In this document: positions 1 through 6,772 of the stretch, piece by piece
How the letters are laid out: every line of letters starts with the position of its first letter
How positions within the stretch are numbered: the stretch's first letter is position 1
DNA from: Anaerolineales bacterium
GTDB taxonomy: Bacteria; Chloroflexota; Anaerolineae; Anaerolineales; Anaerolineaceae
Assembly: GCA_020060485.1 (NCBI GenBank)
Contig: JAGVAB010000023.1
Coordinates: 1-13,994 of the forward strand
Direction: 5' to 3'
DNA length: 13,994 nt
Notes under the pieces: generated by a model
Databases searched by the model: none
Seen by the model: the letters and a program-made list of their open reading frames with translations, nothing else
Told to the model about the DNA's origin: nothing
Program-made: the position numbers and the translations under genes

Positions 1-2
1 AG

Positions 3-99
3 GAATCCATTATCATCAGCATTTTGCATCTACTTTGATCTGGATGACCTTCACTGTTTTGGAAAATCGTAAATGTCAAGCTTTCTTGAGAATGCCATG
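3..99 (-). repeat. Left copy of 97-bp inverted repeat
   Basis: This stretch is the exact reverse complement of 13831-13927 over 97 bases. Positions 1-2 extend it with one mismatch and one match; identity is lost beyond 99. It lies 7 bp past the stop codon of holA, so in the direction of holA transcription it reads outward from the window. The repeat contains a TTGACA hexamer but no convincing -10 partner. It could be a dispersed intergenic repeat, one arm of a larger mobile or invertible unit, or an assembly-edge effect, because the window starts almost exactly at the repeat boundary. Confidence 0.9.
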
Positions 100-106
100 T
101 GAATCT

Positions 107-1141
107 TTATTTGTGGGCCATCTCTGCGATCAGCAGGTCAATGCCCAGCTCGTAGCTGGTTTCACCCTGCTTGACGGCTGTGTCCAGCTCGAGCAGGCGG
201 TGATAGATTCGCTCCAGGTCGGCCTGGCGGAAGCGCTGCGCCTGACGCAGGGCCTTTGTGGCCACGAATGCAGAATTGATCTCGGCGATCTCCTTGACCG
301 CCTGCTGCGCATTGCCCCCTTCATCCAGCAGCTCGCGCCCTTGCAGCAAAAGCCGGAACTGACGCACCACCATGCCAAACAGCATGGGCGGTTCTTCTTT
401 TTCCAGCAGCCGGTGAAAGACCTTCTGAGCCTGCTGCCCGCTGCCGGCTGCCAGGGCGTCCACCATCTCGAAGATGTCCGGCGGGTTGGCGTAGGGGGTC
501 AGCTTTTCCACGTCTGTGCGCTCCACCGGGCGGGCATGGTCCACATAGGTGAGCAGTTTATTGATCTCCAGGCTGGCGATGCGCGTGTCGCCGCCGACAT
601 ATTCGGCCAATGCAGAAGCGGCATCAGGTGTGAAAGTGCCGCCGGCTTCTTCCGCCTGGGCTTTGATCCAGCGCTGCATTTCATTTTTTGGTGGAAGCTG
701 GTAGGTGCGCACGCTGGCCCGCCGGCCTGGTTCATTGGCCCATTTGCGCAGCCAGTGTTTCTCACCAAGTACCTGCCAGACCTTTTGCCATTGGTTGTCG
801 AACCATACGTTTTTGAAAAAATCGTCAATCACCAGGATCAGTACCGTGGTGGGCGGCAGGCTGTTCAGGAAGGCGATGAATCCCTCCTGGGCCGGTTTGG
901 CAGAGAGGCGCGCCAGGGGATTGTCGACCACCACCACCCGCCGCTCGGCCAGAAAGGGCAGGGTAATGGCGATCGAGCGAAGCTGCTCCTCGCTGGCCTG
1001 CGCCACGTTCAGACGGGTAATGTTCAGGTCGGCGGTGGCCGGGTCGGCGTAATGTTTCAGCAGCTCCGCCACCTTGCGCGACATGGAGTATTCATCATCG
1101 CCGTGCAGGATGTAGATCTCAGAATTGGTCTGATCGCTCAA
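107..1141 (-). CDS. holA: DNA polymerase III subunit delta (clamp loader)
   Basis: The 344-aa product matches the delta subunit of the replicative clamp-loader complex in length and pattern, which opens the beta sliding clamp for loading on DNA. The N-terminus (IYILHGDDEYSMSRKV, about residues 9-24) is the AAA+-like start of the family, without a functional Walker A GKT, as expected for delta. The middle has the GGDTRIASLEINKLLTYV segment (about 185-202), and the C-terminal collar region is helical (LFGMVVRQFRLLLQGREL). The start is TTG at 1141, since an in-frame TGA lies six codons upstream and no ATG is available; a G-rich stretch (GGGG) sits just upstream. It follows the DUF6391 gene on the same strand with a 31-bp gap, so the two are probably co-transcribed. 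The stop is 7 bp from the left inverted repeat. Confidence 0.93.
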   Translation of the reverse strand: MSDQTNSEIYILHGDDEYSMSRKVAELLKHYADPATADLNITRLNVAQASEEQLRSIAITLPFLAERRVVVVDNPLARLSAKPAQEGFIAFLNSLPPTTVLILVIDDFFKNVWFDNQWQKVWQVLGEKHWLRKWANEPGRRASVRTYQLPPKNEMQRWIKAQAEEAGGTFTPDAASALAEYVGGDTRIASLEINKLLTYVDHARPVERTDVEKLTPYANPPDIFEMVDALAAGSGQQAQKVFHRLLEKEEPPMLFGMVVRQFRLLLQGRELLDEGGNAQQAVKEIAEINSAFVATKALRQAQRFRQADLERIYHRLLELDTAVKQGETSYELGIDLLIAEMAHK

Positions 1142-1172
1142 AGCTTGCCCCGTTCTTCAACAAAGCAGACGA

Positions 1173-1697
1173 TCAACCGGAAGTGGTGATGCGGTGCAGC
1201 ACCATTTGCCCGCGTTCGCTGCGGATGATCTCGGTGATCTGCATTCCTTCCACGCGGGCATCAGTGGTCACCTTTTGCTGGAAGACCGGCCCCAGGGGCC
1301 GCGAGACCAGCATGACCACCGTAACCAGCAGCACCACCAGCGACCAGCGGTCCAGCTTTTTACCGAGGTTGTCGTTCTTGTCATTGCCCAACATCGCCAG
1401 CCAGGCTGCTGTTCCGGCAAGGAAGCCGGGTACCACATAATTGGTGCCGCAGTGAGCGTGGATGGCCAGGGCGCTTTCGCCATTTTGCAGGCGGGCCAGG
1501 GCTTCTCCGACCGCGTGCTGCAAGTCATCAATGGGTACGTCACCCGCCAGCCAGAAACCGCCGGCATCTGAATAGCCGGCCAGGCGCAGGCGCGGCCTGT
1601 GCTGGGCGAGCACGTTCAGGGTGGCATGTTCCAGGGAGTGGTTGCGGCGCATGCGGGAGACGGGAGATTGCCTGAAAATTTTGGTCAAAGTGGTCAT
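1173..1697 (-). CDS. DUF6391-like membrane protein
   Basis: The 174-aa product resembles the uncharacterised DUF6391 family of cyanobacteria and Chloroflexota. Visible hallmarks are RNHSLEHATLNVL (residues 18-30), GYSDAGGFWLAGD (41-53), and AIHAHCGTNYVVPGF (78-92) with a CGTN core. Two hydrophobic segments follow (about 87-103 and 119-137), and then a charged C-terminal tail ending near RGQMVLHRI. The conserved His, Glu and Cys residues suggest a soluble head with a possible enzymatic or metal site on a membrane anchor, but no function is known. The start at 1697 is chosen because GAGG lies about 9 bases upstream in the minus sense; an upstream in-frame ATG at 1754 would add 19 residues without a better ribosome site. 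It is the first gene of a probable two-gene unit with holA. Confidence 0.75.
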   Translation of the reverse strand: MTTLTKIFRQSPVSRMRRNHSLEHATLNVLAQHRPRLRLAGYSDAGGFWLAGDVPIDDLQHAVGEALARLQNGESALAIHAHCGTNYVVPGFLAGTAAWLAMLGNDKNDNLGKKLDRWSLVVLLVTVVMLVSRPLGPVFQQKVTTDARVEGMQITEIIRSERGQMVLHRITTSG

Positions 1698-1744
1698 ACA
1701 ATCCTCATTCGGGAATGGATTTTTTCGCTTCATGGCATGGTCTA

Positions 1745-1753
1745 AGCATACCA
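1745..1753 (-). promoter_or_regulatory. Possible extended -10 promoter for DUF6391-holA
   Basis: Read on the minus strand this is TGGTATGCT, an extended -10 (TGn + TATGCT). It would start transcription about 40 bases upstream of the ATG at 1697. No good -35 box is seen at the right distance, which an extended -10 can tolerate. This is motif reading only. Confidence 0.3.
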
Positions 1754-1754
1754 C

Positions 1755-2076
1755 TATTTGAAATCATCTGCCATTGCCCGGCACAGGGTAATCGCATTTG
1801 AGCGTTCAACACCCCCTATTCAGTCATAACCCGCGCATGAAAATTCAGGGGGAGCTGTTGAGCTTTCTGCAAGCCCGGAACAGAAAACCCGGGTTGGCCG
1901 GGGCGGGATAAAGGCAGACAATGGTTTTGCTGAGTGAATTTTTCAATCCTTGCACAAAAAAAAGATCTTATCCCTTTCCCAATTTGGGAAGGGTAAATAC
2001 GATTGCAAATTCATTAAGGAACAAAATGCGGTCTCCCTACAGCTTAAGAAAGTTCTGCATAAATGGAGATCCATGC
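1755..2076. other. Intergenic spacer between divergent DUF6391 and gntR
   Basis: This gap separates two divergently transcribed units. It carries a GC-rich part (about 1875-1912), an A8 run at 1956-1963 and a small hairpin at 1972-1993. The open frame beginning at ATG 1921 runs into gntR out of frame and lacks a ribosome site, so no gene is called here. No tRNA or riboswitch is recognised. Confidence 0.6.
1956..1993 (-). terminator. Weak hairpin plus T-run, minus-strand terminator-like
   Basis: CCCTTTCCC (1972-1980) can pair with GGGAAGGG (1986-1993) across a short AATTT loop with one bulged T. On the minus strand it is followed, after about 8 bases, by a run of eight Ts (complement of 1956-1963). 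The gap before the T run is longer than in a typical intrinsic terminator, and no gene feeds it from the right on the minus strand, so it may only limit antisense transcription or have no role. Confidence 0.3.
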
Positions 2077-2105
2077 TTGAATCGGGGAGCGGAATCCTGT
2101 ATACT
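2077..2105 (+). promoter_or_regulatory. Sigma70-like promoter of gntR-ade
   Basis: TTGAAT (2077-2082) and TATACT (2100-2105) are spaced by exactly 17 bases, close to the consensus sigma70 layout. Transcription would start near 2112, about 35 bases before the gntR ATG. The last two bases of the -10 box are the first two bases of the perfect palindrome at 2104-2143, so a protein bound there would block polymerase. Confidence 0.7.
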
Positions 2106-2143
2106 CTCCTTAATGGTTGGGATGTCCCAACCATTAAGGAGAG
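2104..2143. promoter_or_regulatory. Perfect 19+19-bp palindrome, probable GntR operator
   Basis: The left arm CTCTCCTTAATGGTTGGGA (2104-2122) and right arm TCCCAACCATTAAGGAGAG (2125-2143) are exact reverse complements around a central TG. The palindrome overlaps the end of the -10 box, the predicted start site, and the gntR ribosome binding site (AAGGAG, 2136-2141). It is best read as the operator at which the GntR protein represses itself and ade. A transcript starting near 2112 would keep only the inner part of the left arm, so a full RNA hairpin hiding the ribosome site is less likely, though read-through RNA could form it. Confidence 0.75.
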
Positions 2144-2146
2144 CGG

Positions 2147-2887
2147 ATGTCCCATCTCGACACACATATTCCCCTGCCCCTGTATGCGCAACTGGCCGAA
2201 GCTCTGCGGGAACGTATCCAGCGCGGGGAATATGCTCCCGGCCAGCAGCTGCCCACCGAGCGCGACCTGATGGGCGTTTACCAGGTCAGCCGCAACACTG
2301 TGCGCCAGGCGATTGAGCTGCTCATCAAGGAGGGCCTCATCCTGCGCCGCCACGGTTTTGGCACCTATGTTTCCGGCCTGGCGCAGACCTTTCATTACAA
2401 GCTGGATGCTTTCTACGAGAACGTGGATCTGCTGCGCCGCTCCGGGTATGAGGCCGCTGTGCAGCATTTGGCTGTCGGGCGGATGACCGCCCCGCCGCGC
2501 ATCCAGGAGACCCTGCAACTGGCCGCCGGAGATGAGGTGCTCTGCTTCACCAAGCAGTTCGTCACCCCGCAGCGCACAGCCATGTTCACCCGCGATTATC
2601 TGCCGGCCCGCTGGTTTGAGTCCACTGACCCGCAGGACAGCGGTGAGGCGTACCTTGAATTTCTGGAAGCGCATACCAGCCAGCGCGTGGAGTATGTGCT
2701 GCTGGATATTCTGCCGGTCAGCGCCGAGGGAGAGATCGCGGCGGCCTTCCAGTGCCCGCCCGGTACGCCCCTGCTGCTATGTGAAGAGCTGTTCCTGGAA
2801 CGCAGCCAGACCCGCCCGCTGGCCTTTGGGCAGAATTACCTGCACCCGGCCATGAGCAGCCTGCGCCTGTTAACCCAGCGCGGTTGA
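2147..2887 (+). CDS. GntR family (HutC subfamily) transcriptional regulator
   Basis: The 246-aa protein has an N-terminal winged helix-turn-helix (about residues 10-76) with the typical string LPTERDLMGVYQVSRNTVRQ (35-54) and wing HGFGTYV (69-75). A UTRA-type ligand domain (about 95-240) follows, ending with FGQNYLHPAMSSL. HutC-type members are usually repressors released by a small-molecule effector. The ATG at 2147 is set by AAGGAG at 2136-2141. The stop is 32 bp from the ade start on the same strand, which makes a two-gene operon. Control of adenine deaminase is the obvious inferred job, with a purine or related compound as candidate effector. The gene is probably autoregulated through the palindrome in front of it. 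The exact ligand cannot be read from sequence. Confidence 0.9.
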   Translation: MSHLDTHIPLPLYAQLAEALRERIQRGEYAPGQQLPTERDLMGVYQVSRNTVRQAIELLIKEGLILRRHGFGTYVSGLAQTFHYKLDAFYENVDLLRRSGYEAAVQHLAVGRMTAPPRIQETLQLAAGDEVLCFTKQFVTPQRTAMFTRDYLPARWFESTDPQDSGEAYLEFLEAHTSQRVEYVLLDILPVSAEGEIAAAFQCPPGTPLLLCEELFLERSQTRPLAFGQNYLHPAMSSLRLLTQRG

Positions 2888-2904
2888 GTTTTCCATCCAT
2901 TTTC

Positions 2905-2913
2905 GAAGGAGAG
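2905..2913 (+). promoter_or_regulatory. Ribosome binding site that sets the ade start
   Basis: GAAGGAGAG ends 6 bases before ATG 2920. This decides the start at 2920 over the longer in-frame TTG at 2884, which overlaps the gntR stop codon and has no ribosome site. Confidence 0.8.
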
Positions 2914-2919
2914 TTCCCC

Positions 2920-4671
2920 ATGTTATCTGTTGCCCAACGCAAGACCCTGATCGAAACCGTTTTGAATCGCGGCCCGCTGGACCTGTTGATCGAGAATGTG
3001 CAGGTGGTGGATGTGTATACCGGGCGCATCACGCCCGGCGCGCTGGGCATCAAGGACGGGCGCATTGTCCATCCCAACGCGGTTGGCTTCAGCGCCAGAC
3101 AGACCTTTGACGGGCGCGGCTGTTTCGCCATGCCGGGCTTCATGGACAGCCATGTGCATCTCGATTCCACCTTGCTGACCCCCGAGAATCTGGCCGAGAT
3201 GATCGTGCCGCACGGCACCACCGTCATGCTGGCTGACCCGATGGAGATCTCCAACGTGGCCGGGATCGAGGGACTGAAGGCCCTGCTGCTGGCCGCCGAC
3301 CACATCCCGTACCATATCCTGCTGGAGGTCTGCTCGCGCGTGCCGACTGCCCCCGGCCTGGAAACCACCGGCGGCGAGCTGGGCCTGGCCGAAGTGCAGC
3401 AGATCCTCACATGGCCCAACAGCATCAGCCTGGGCGAGCTGGACCCCTCCAAAGTGCTGACCCTGAAGGACGAATATCTGGGCAAGGTGATCGCCGCCCA
3501 TGCCCTGCGCAAGATCGCCAACGGGCATGCGGCCGGTCTGGCGGGCGACGAGCTGGTGGCCTATGCCTGCGGCGGGCTGGCCGACGACCATGAGTGCGTG
3601 GATTACGCCGACGCCCTGGAGCGGCTGCGCCTGGGGTTGTCTGTGCTGGTGCGCGAGGGTTCCACCGAGCGCAACCTGGATCTGATCCTGGGCAAGGCGC
3701 TCGAAGAGGGCCTGACCACGCGGCATTTCATGTTCTGCACCGACGACAAACACCCGGACGACATCCAGGCCGAGGGCCATATTGACTACATGGTCAACCG
3801 GGCCATCGCCCTGGGCATCCCGCCGGTGGAAGCCATCCAGATGGCCAGCCTGAACACCGCCCAGCACTTTCGCATGGAGGAGGACTTCGGCAGCCTGACC
3901 CCCGGCCGCTGGGCGGACGTGATCCTTGCAGAAAGCCTGGAGAAGATCGTCCCGGCCGAGGTCTTTGTGCGCGGAGAGCATGTCGCCAGCCAGGGCAAGC
4001 TCACCCAGCCCATTCCGCATATCGAGTATCCCGAATGGGTGCGCCACACGGTCAAACTGACCAACGGGCGTAAGGCAGAGGATTTCATCCTCAAAGCTGA
4101 GGGCAGCCAGGCCAAGGTGTGGGTGATCGAACTCTACCCCGACCAGATCATCAACCGCCCCGGGCAGGAGACGCTGCCGGTGGTGAATGGCGCGGTGCAG
4201 ACCGACCCGGCCCGCGACCTGCTCAAGCTGGCCGTGGTCGAGCGTTACGGCAAGAACGGCAATGTGGGCGTAACCCTGGTGCGCGGCTTTGGCATGCAGC
4301 ATGGGGCGATAGCCTCTTCGGTCTCGCATGACCATCACAACATCGTCATCGCCGGCACCAACGACGAGGACATGGCTGTGTGTGCGGCGGCCATTGAAGA
4401 CATGCAGGGCGGGCTGGCGGTGGCCGCCAACGGCAAGCTGCTGGGCAGCCTGCCGCTGCCCATCGGCGGCCTGATGAGCGAGCAACCGGCTGGCGAGGTG
4501 ATCAAAATTCTGGAAGAGATGACCGCCGTCTATCACCAGTTGGGCGGCACACTGCCGGCGCCTTTCATGACGATTTCCTTCATTTCCCTGCCCACCGTGC
4601 CCGAACTGGGCCTGACCGACAAGGGCCTGGTGGACGTGCGCCAGCACGCCCTGATCAGCCCGTTTTGTTAA
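2920..4671 (+). CDS. ade: Adenine deaminase
   Basis: The 583-aa enzyme converts adenine to hypoxanthine and ammonia in cytosolic purine salvage (amidohydrolase superfamily, Ade/AdeC type). Its length fits full-length bacterial family members. Metal-site motifs are visible in order: HVH in GFMDSHVHLDST (H78, H80), E173 in LGELDP, H194 in IAAHALRK, H203 in NGHAAGL, H224 in DDHE, and the signature FCTDDKHPDD (272-281). The C-terminal Ade domain has SSVSHDHHNIVIAGTNDED (466-484) and a PLPIGGLMS segment (512-520). No key residue is missing. The gene is the second in an operon after a HutC-type regulator and is followed by a 14-bp-stem hairpin. The effector of that regulator is plausibly linked to purines or nitrogen. 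Confidence 0.96.
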   Translation: MLSVAQRKTLIETVLNRGPLDLLIENVQVVDVYTGRITPGALGIKDGRIVHPNAVGFSARQTFDGRGCFAMPGFMDSHVHLDSTLLTPENLAEMIVPHGTTVMLADPMEISNVAGIEGLKALLLAADHIPYHILLEVCSRVPTAPGLETTGGELGLAEVQQILTWPNSISLGELDPSKVLTLKDEYLGKVIAAHALRKIANGHAAGLAGDELVAYACGGLADDHECVDYADALERLRLGLSVLVREGSTERNLDLILGKALEEGLTTRHFMFCTDDKHPDDIQAEGHIDYMVNRAIALGIPPVEAIQMASLNTAQHFRMEEDFGSLTPGRWADVILAESLEKIVPAEVFVRGEHVASQGKLTQPIPHIEYPEWVRHTVKLTNGRKAEDFILKAEGSQAKVWVIELYPDQIINRPGQETLPVVNGAVQTDPARDLLKLAVVERYGKNGNVGVTLVRGFGMQHGAIASSVSHDHHNIVIAGTNDEDMAVCAAAIEDMQGGLAVAANGKLLGSLPLPIGGLMSEQPAGEVIKILEEMTAVYHQLGGTLPAPFMTISFISLPTVPELGLTDKGLVDVRQHALISPFC

Positions 4672-4682
4672 GCAGTATCACC

Positions 4683-4713
4683 AGGGTGCGCTCACCGCAG
4701 GTGAGCGCACCCT
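4683..4713 (+). terminator. Hairpin terminator after ade
   Basis: AGGGTGCGCTCACC (4683-4696) pairs perfectly over 14 bp with GGTGAGCGCACCCT (4700-4713) around a GCA loop, 12 bp after the ade stop. Only two further Ts follow the stem, so it is a strong hairpin with a poor U tract. Its position still fits transcription end or 3'-end protection. Confidence 0.65.
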
Positions 4714-5088
4714 TTGGACGCTGCCCACCATGGGCCGTCTTGGTTTTCCCCGTCTGATTTTTCACTGGATGCCGGGGTTCAGTCATGCCCTAATGCAAGA
4801 AAGACCCACCCAAACCGCTTTGTTGCCGCATTTTTCGCTTGCGTTGGTTGGCTTTTTGGATATACAATCTATTCAGATGAGCATGTATGAAAGCGGTTTT
4901 GACTTGGCAGTACGCCTTAAATTCCAAATAGCCAGTGCGTTTCCTGGTCCGGTTTCGTTCAACCAGGGTTGGTATGGCAGCACGTTGAACTGAGCTTCGG
5001 TGTTGGTACTGGTCGCCACAGCTATCCTTAATTCGTTGGCACGCCCTCTGCAAAATAATTTCGTTTTAATTCAGGGGTTGAAATTTCA
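4714..5088. other. Intergenic spacer upstream of the HEPN gene
   Basis: This is a gap of about 375 bp with no gene I can support. Both strands have an 87-codon frame (plus 4730-4993, minus 4790-5053), but neither resembles a known protein or has a good ribosome site. It contains a 7-bp inverted pair GTTCAAC (4957-4963) / GTTGAAC (4984-4990) that fits integron core-site consensus but has no inner pairing. The composition shifts from GC-rich to AT-rich across it, so it may hold the left boundary of an inserted segment. Confidence 0.5.
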
Positions 5089-6660
5089 ATGACTAGCGAA
5101 ACAGAAGCGAATAAATACAGCACATGTTCAAGGTTGCTAGACGAAGGCAGGTATGTCGAAGCAATAAAGTTGGCAGAGACATTATCTACTGACGCTTTTC
5201 GTGCAGCAATATTTATTGATGGAGGCTTTGCATTGGAGGATTCGAGTAAGGTTAAGAAAGGAACAAAGATATTTGAAAATATGTTACTTGTAGACGGAAA
5301 TACAAATGGCTTATCCAAATGTTCAACTTTGTATAATGCGGCAAATGGATATAGTGCTCTTTACACCTTAAAGCGCAAAACTGGCAAAAAAGTGATTCCT
5401 CCTAACGATAATGACTTACGAAGTGCAAAAAATCTTTATCGTCAAGCTATTGAAAATTTAGGGAACTCAGAACCATCTTTCGCTTCTCAGGTATTAATAA
5501 ATTACGGAAACTGCCTTTCTCAACTGGGAAGGTTTATTGACGCTATTGAATGTTATGAACATGCTATTCGTATTGACCCCACAAACGGAATGGCGGCAGG
5601 CAATCTTGGTATAGAACTTGAACACGCAACGCACATTACTGGACGTTATATGCACGAATATTCTGCATTAGCGCATGATTTCTTGAAACAAGCGCTCAGT
5701 CCTATAATGCACCTGCGCTTTGGTTCGCCACAAGCGGTAAGTGGTTTTCAAACACGGTTGCAACAACTGGAAAATTTCATAAGTGCTCATAAAGAGCCGG
5801 TTTTACCTCCAGAACCCACAAAGGCTAACCACGAGAACAAAGAGCAACAAGCCTATATACAATTCTGTATCAACAATGGGCTTTTCTTGAATTTTTGGGC
5901 GGGAAACAAAAAATTATCACCTGGAATTACTGACGATATTTCTTTTGGCGGCATCACAACAGCAATTGACAATAATCAACTTGTTCCCGAACTCCTAAGA
6001 ATCCTCAATGAGATAAAAGAATCTTACACAACTGCACGTTATTTGTTTTTCCTTTCCCAAAGTAAAACTGAAGTTTTGGATAATGTATCCCAGACTACCG
6101 TGTATTTTGATAACCTTGATTATTCAATCAACGGCATTTATACAGGGTTATGCAAAACCGCTTACTCACGAGCCTTTGATGTTTTAGATAAAGTCGCAAG
6201 AATAGTGAATACATATTTTGGAATCGGGAAAAGGGAAAGTACTTTTTGGGGTATTTTTGCGGAGAAACAATCACTGGGAGAAACCCACGAGATACGTTTT
6301 ATTGCTAGGCAAGCCATTTGCAATACTCAAAATCCAAGCATGTTTGCTCTTTCAGACTTGTGTATTGATTACTTTGAAAACGCAAAAGTAGATTTAAAAA
6401 CAATTGACACACGCAGGAATAGAATTACGCATGATTATCTTAATGTCAAATTGTATTTAGCAAAAGACGACAGTAAAGAAACTGTCATCAGATCAGATGA
6501 ACTTGGACGGCAAACAAAGGATGTTTTACTTCTCACCAAATACGCCGTTTTATATGCTGTAAGTGCTGTAAATATCGCTGAAAGTCGGAAGAAAACATCC
6601 AACGAACTTGTTATGCCGATGATTTATGATAGCAAGCCTGGCGATACTTTCTGGGGTTAA
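5089..6660 (+). CDS. TPR protein with C-terminal HEPN domain (LA2681-like), putative RNase
   Basis: The 523-aa protein is AT-rich compared with its neighbours: sampled 60-base lines are about 37-43% GC, against about 67% in ade. The N-terminal half contains tetratricopeptide-type repeats, clearest at about residues 131-176 (LINYGNCLSQLGRFIDAIEC, then YEHAIRIDPTN). The C-terminal half (about 285-500) is helical, with AFDVLDKVARIVNTYFGIG (362-380) and the motif RRNRITHD, giving R443-N444-x3-H448. This is the RNxxxH (Rx4-6H) signature of HEPN ribonucleases, and the architecture matches the LA2681-like HEPN family. HEPN proteins often act as RNA-cutting toxins or in antiphage defence; that role here is inferred. 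No antitoxin (for example MNT) lies alongside, so TPR self-regulation is possible. AGGGG at 5073-5077 is a weak ribosome site. An attC-like hairpin lies 37 bp after the stop. Confidence 0.8.
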   Translation: MTSETEANKYSTCSRLLDEGRYVEAIKLAETLSTDAFRAAIFIDGGFALEDSSKVKKGTKIFENMLLVDGNTNGLSKCSTLYNAANGYSALYTLKRKTGKKVIPPNDNDLRSAKNLYRQAIENLGNSEPSFASQVLINYGNCLSQLGRFIDAIECYEHAIRIDPTNGMAAGNLGIELEHATHITGRYMHEYSALAHDFLKQALSPIMHLRFGSPQAVSGFQTRLQQLENFISAHKEPVLPPEPTKANHENKEQQAYIQFCINNGLFLNFWAGNKKLSPGITDDISFGGITTAIDNNQLVPELLRILNEIKESYTTARYLFFLSQSKTEVLDNVSQTTVYFDNLDYSINGIYTGLCKTAYSRAFDVLDKVARIVNTYFGIGKRESTFWGIFAEKQSLGETHEIRFIARQAICNTQNPSMFALSDLCIDYFENAKVDLKTIDTRRNRITHDYLNVKLYLAKDDSKETVIRSDELGRQTKDVLLLTKYAVLYAVSAVNIAESRKKTSNELVMPMIYDSKPGDTFWG

Positions 6661-6697
6661 AATGAAATCAAAAGCCTCCTTTCAAAGCATAAGTGTA

Positions 6698-6737
6698 CCA
6701 ACAAAGCAGCAGTGAACGCTGGATACTGCCGTTGGGC
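6698..6737 (+). repeat. attC-like hairpin (possible integron cassette recombination site)
   Basis: CCAAC (6698-6702) and GTTGG (6731-6735) pair at the outside, GCAG (6706-6709) pairs with CTGC (6726-6729), and CAG (6710-6712) with CTG (6719-6721). The right end GTTGGGC (6731-6737) fits the integron core site GTTRRRY. The left end TACCAAC fits RYYYAAC at six of seven positions. Unpaired bases differ between the two sides (AAA versus C, and GATA on the right), as in the imperfect folded attC hairpin. It is shorter than usual attC sites. It lies just after the AT-rich HEPN gene, where a cassette attC would be. Confidence 0.4.
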
Positions 6738-6772
6738 GGCACGGGGCGCATTAGTCCGGAAAGGAAATCACC

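Noticed and set aside
35..1189. 384-codon plus-strand frame antisense to holA
   Set aside because: holA is unmistakable on the other strand; the plus frame is low-complexity shadow translation.
2104..2143. Palindrome as an RNA switch hiding the gntR ribosome site
   Set aside because: A start near 2112 would remove the outer left arm that pairs with AAGGAG; kept only as a possibility for read-through RNA.
1921..2316. 131-codon plus-strand frame starting before gntR
   Set aside because: It overlaps gntR out of frame, lacks a ribosome site, and part of its peptide is only the translated palindrome.
2884..2919. Longer TTG start for adenine deaminase
   Set aside because: It overlaps the gntR stop codon and lacks a ribosome site, whereas GAAGGAGAG precedes ATG 2920.
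2923..4647. 574-codon minus-strand frame opposite ade
   Set aside because: It is a mirror frame of a GC-rich gene with strong codon bias; it has no family likeness, while ade is complete.
4957..4990. GTTCAAC/GTTGAAC pair as a left attC site
   Set aside because: The outer cores fit the consensus, but the 20 bases between them do not pair and the site is too short; chance is likely.
4730..4993. 87-codon plus-strand open frame (and an overlapping minus frame 4790-5053) before the HEPN gene
   Set aside because: There is no ribosome site and no recognisable family on either strand; both look like chance open frames in a spacer.
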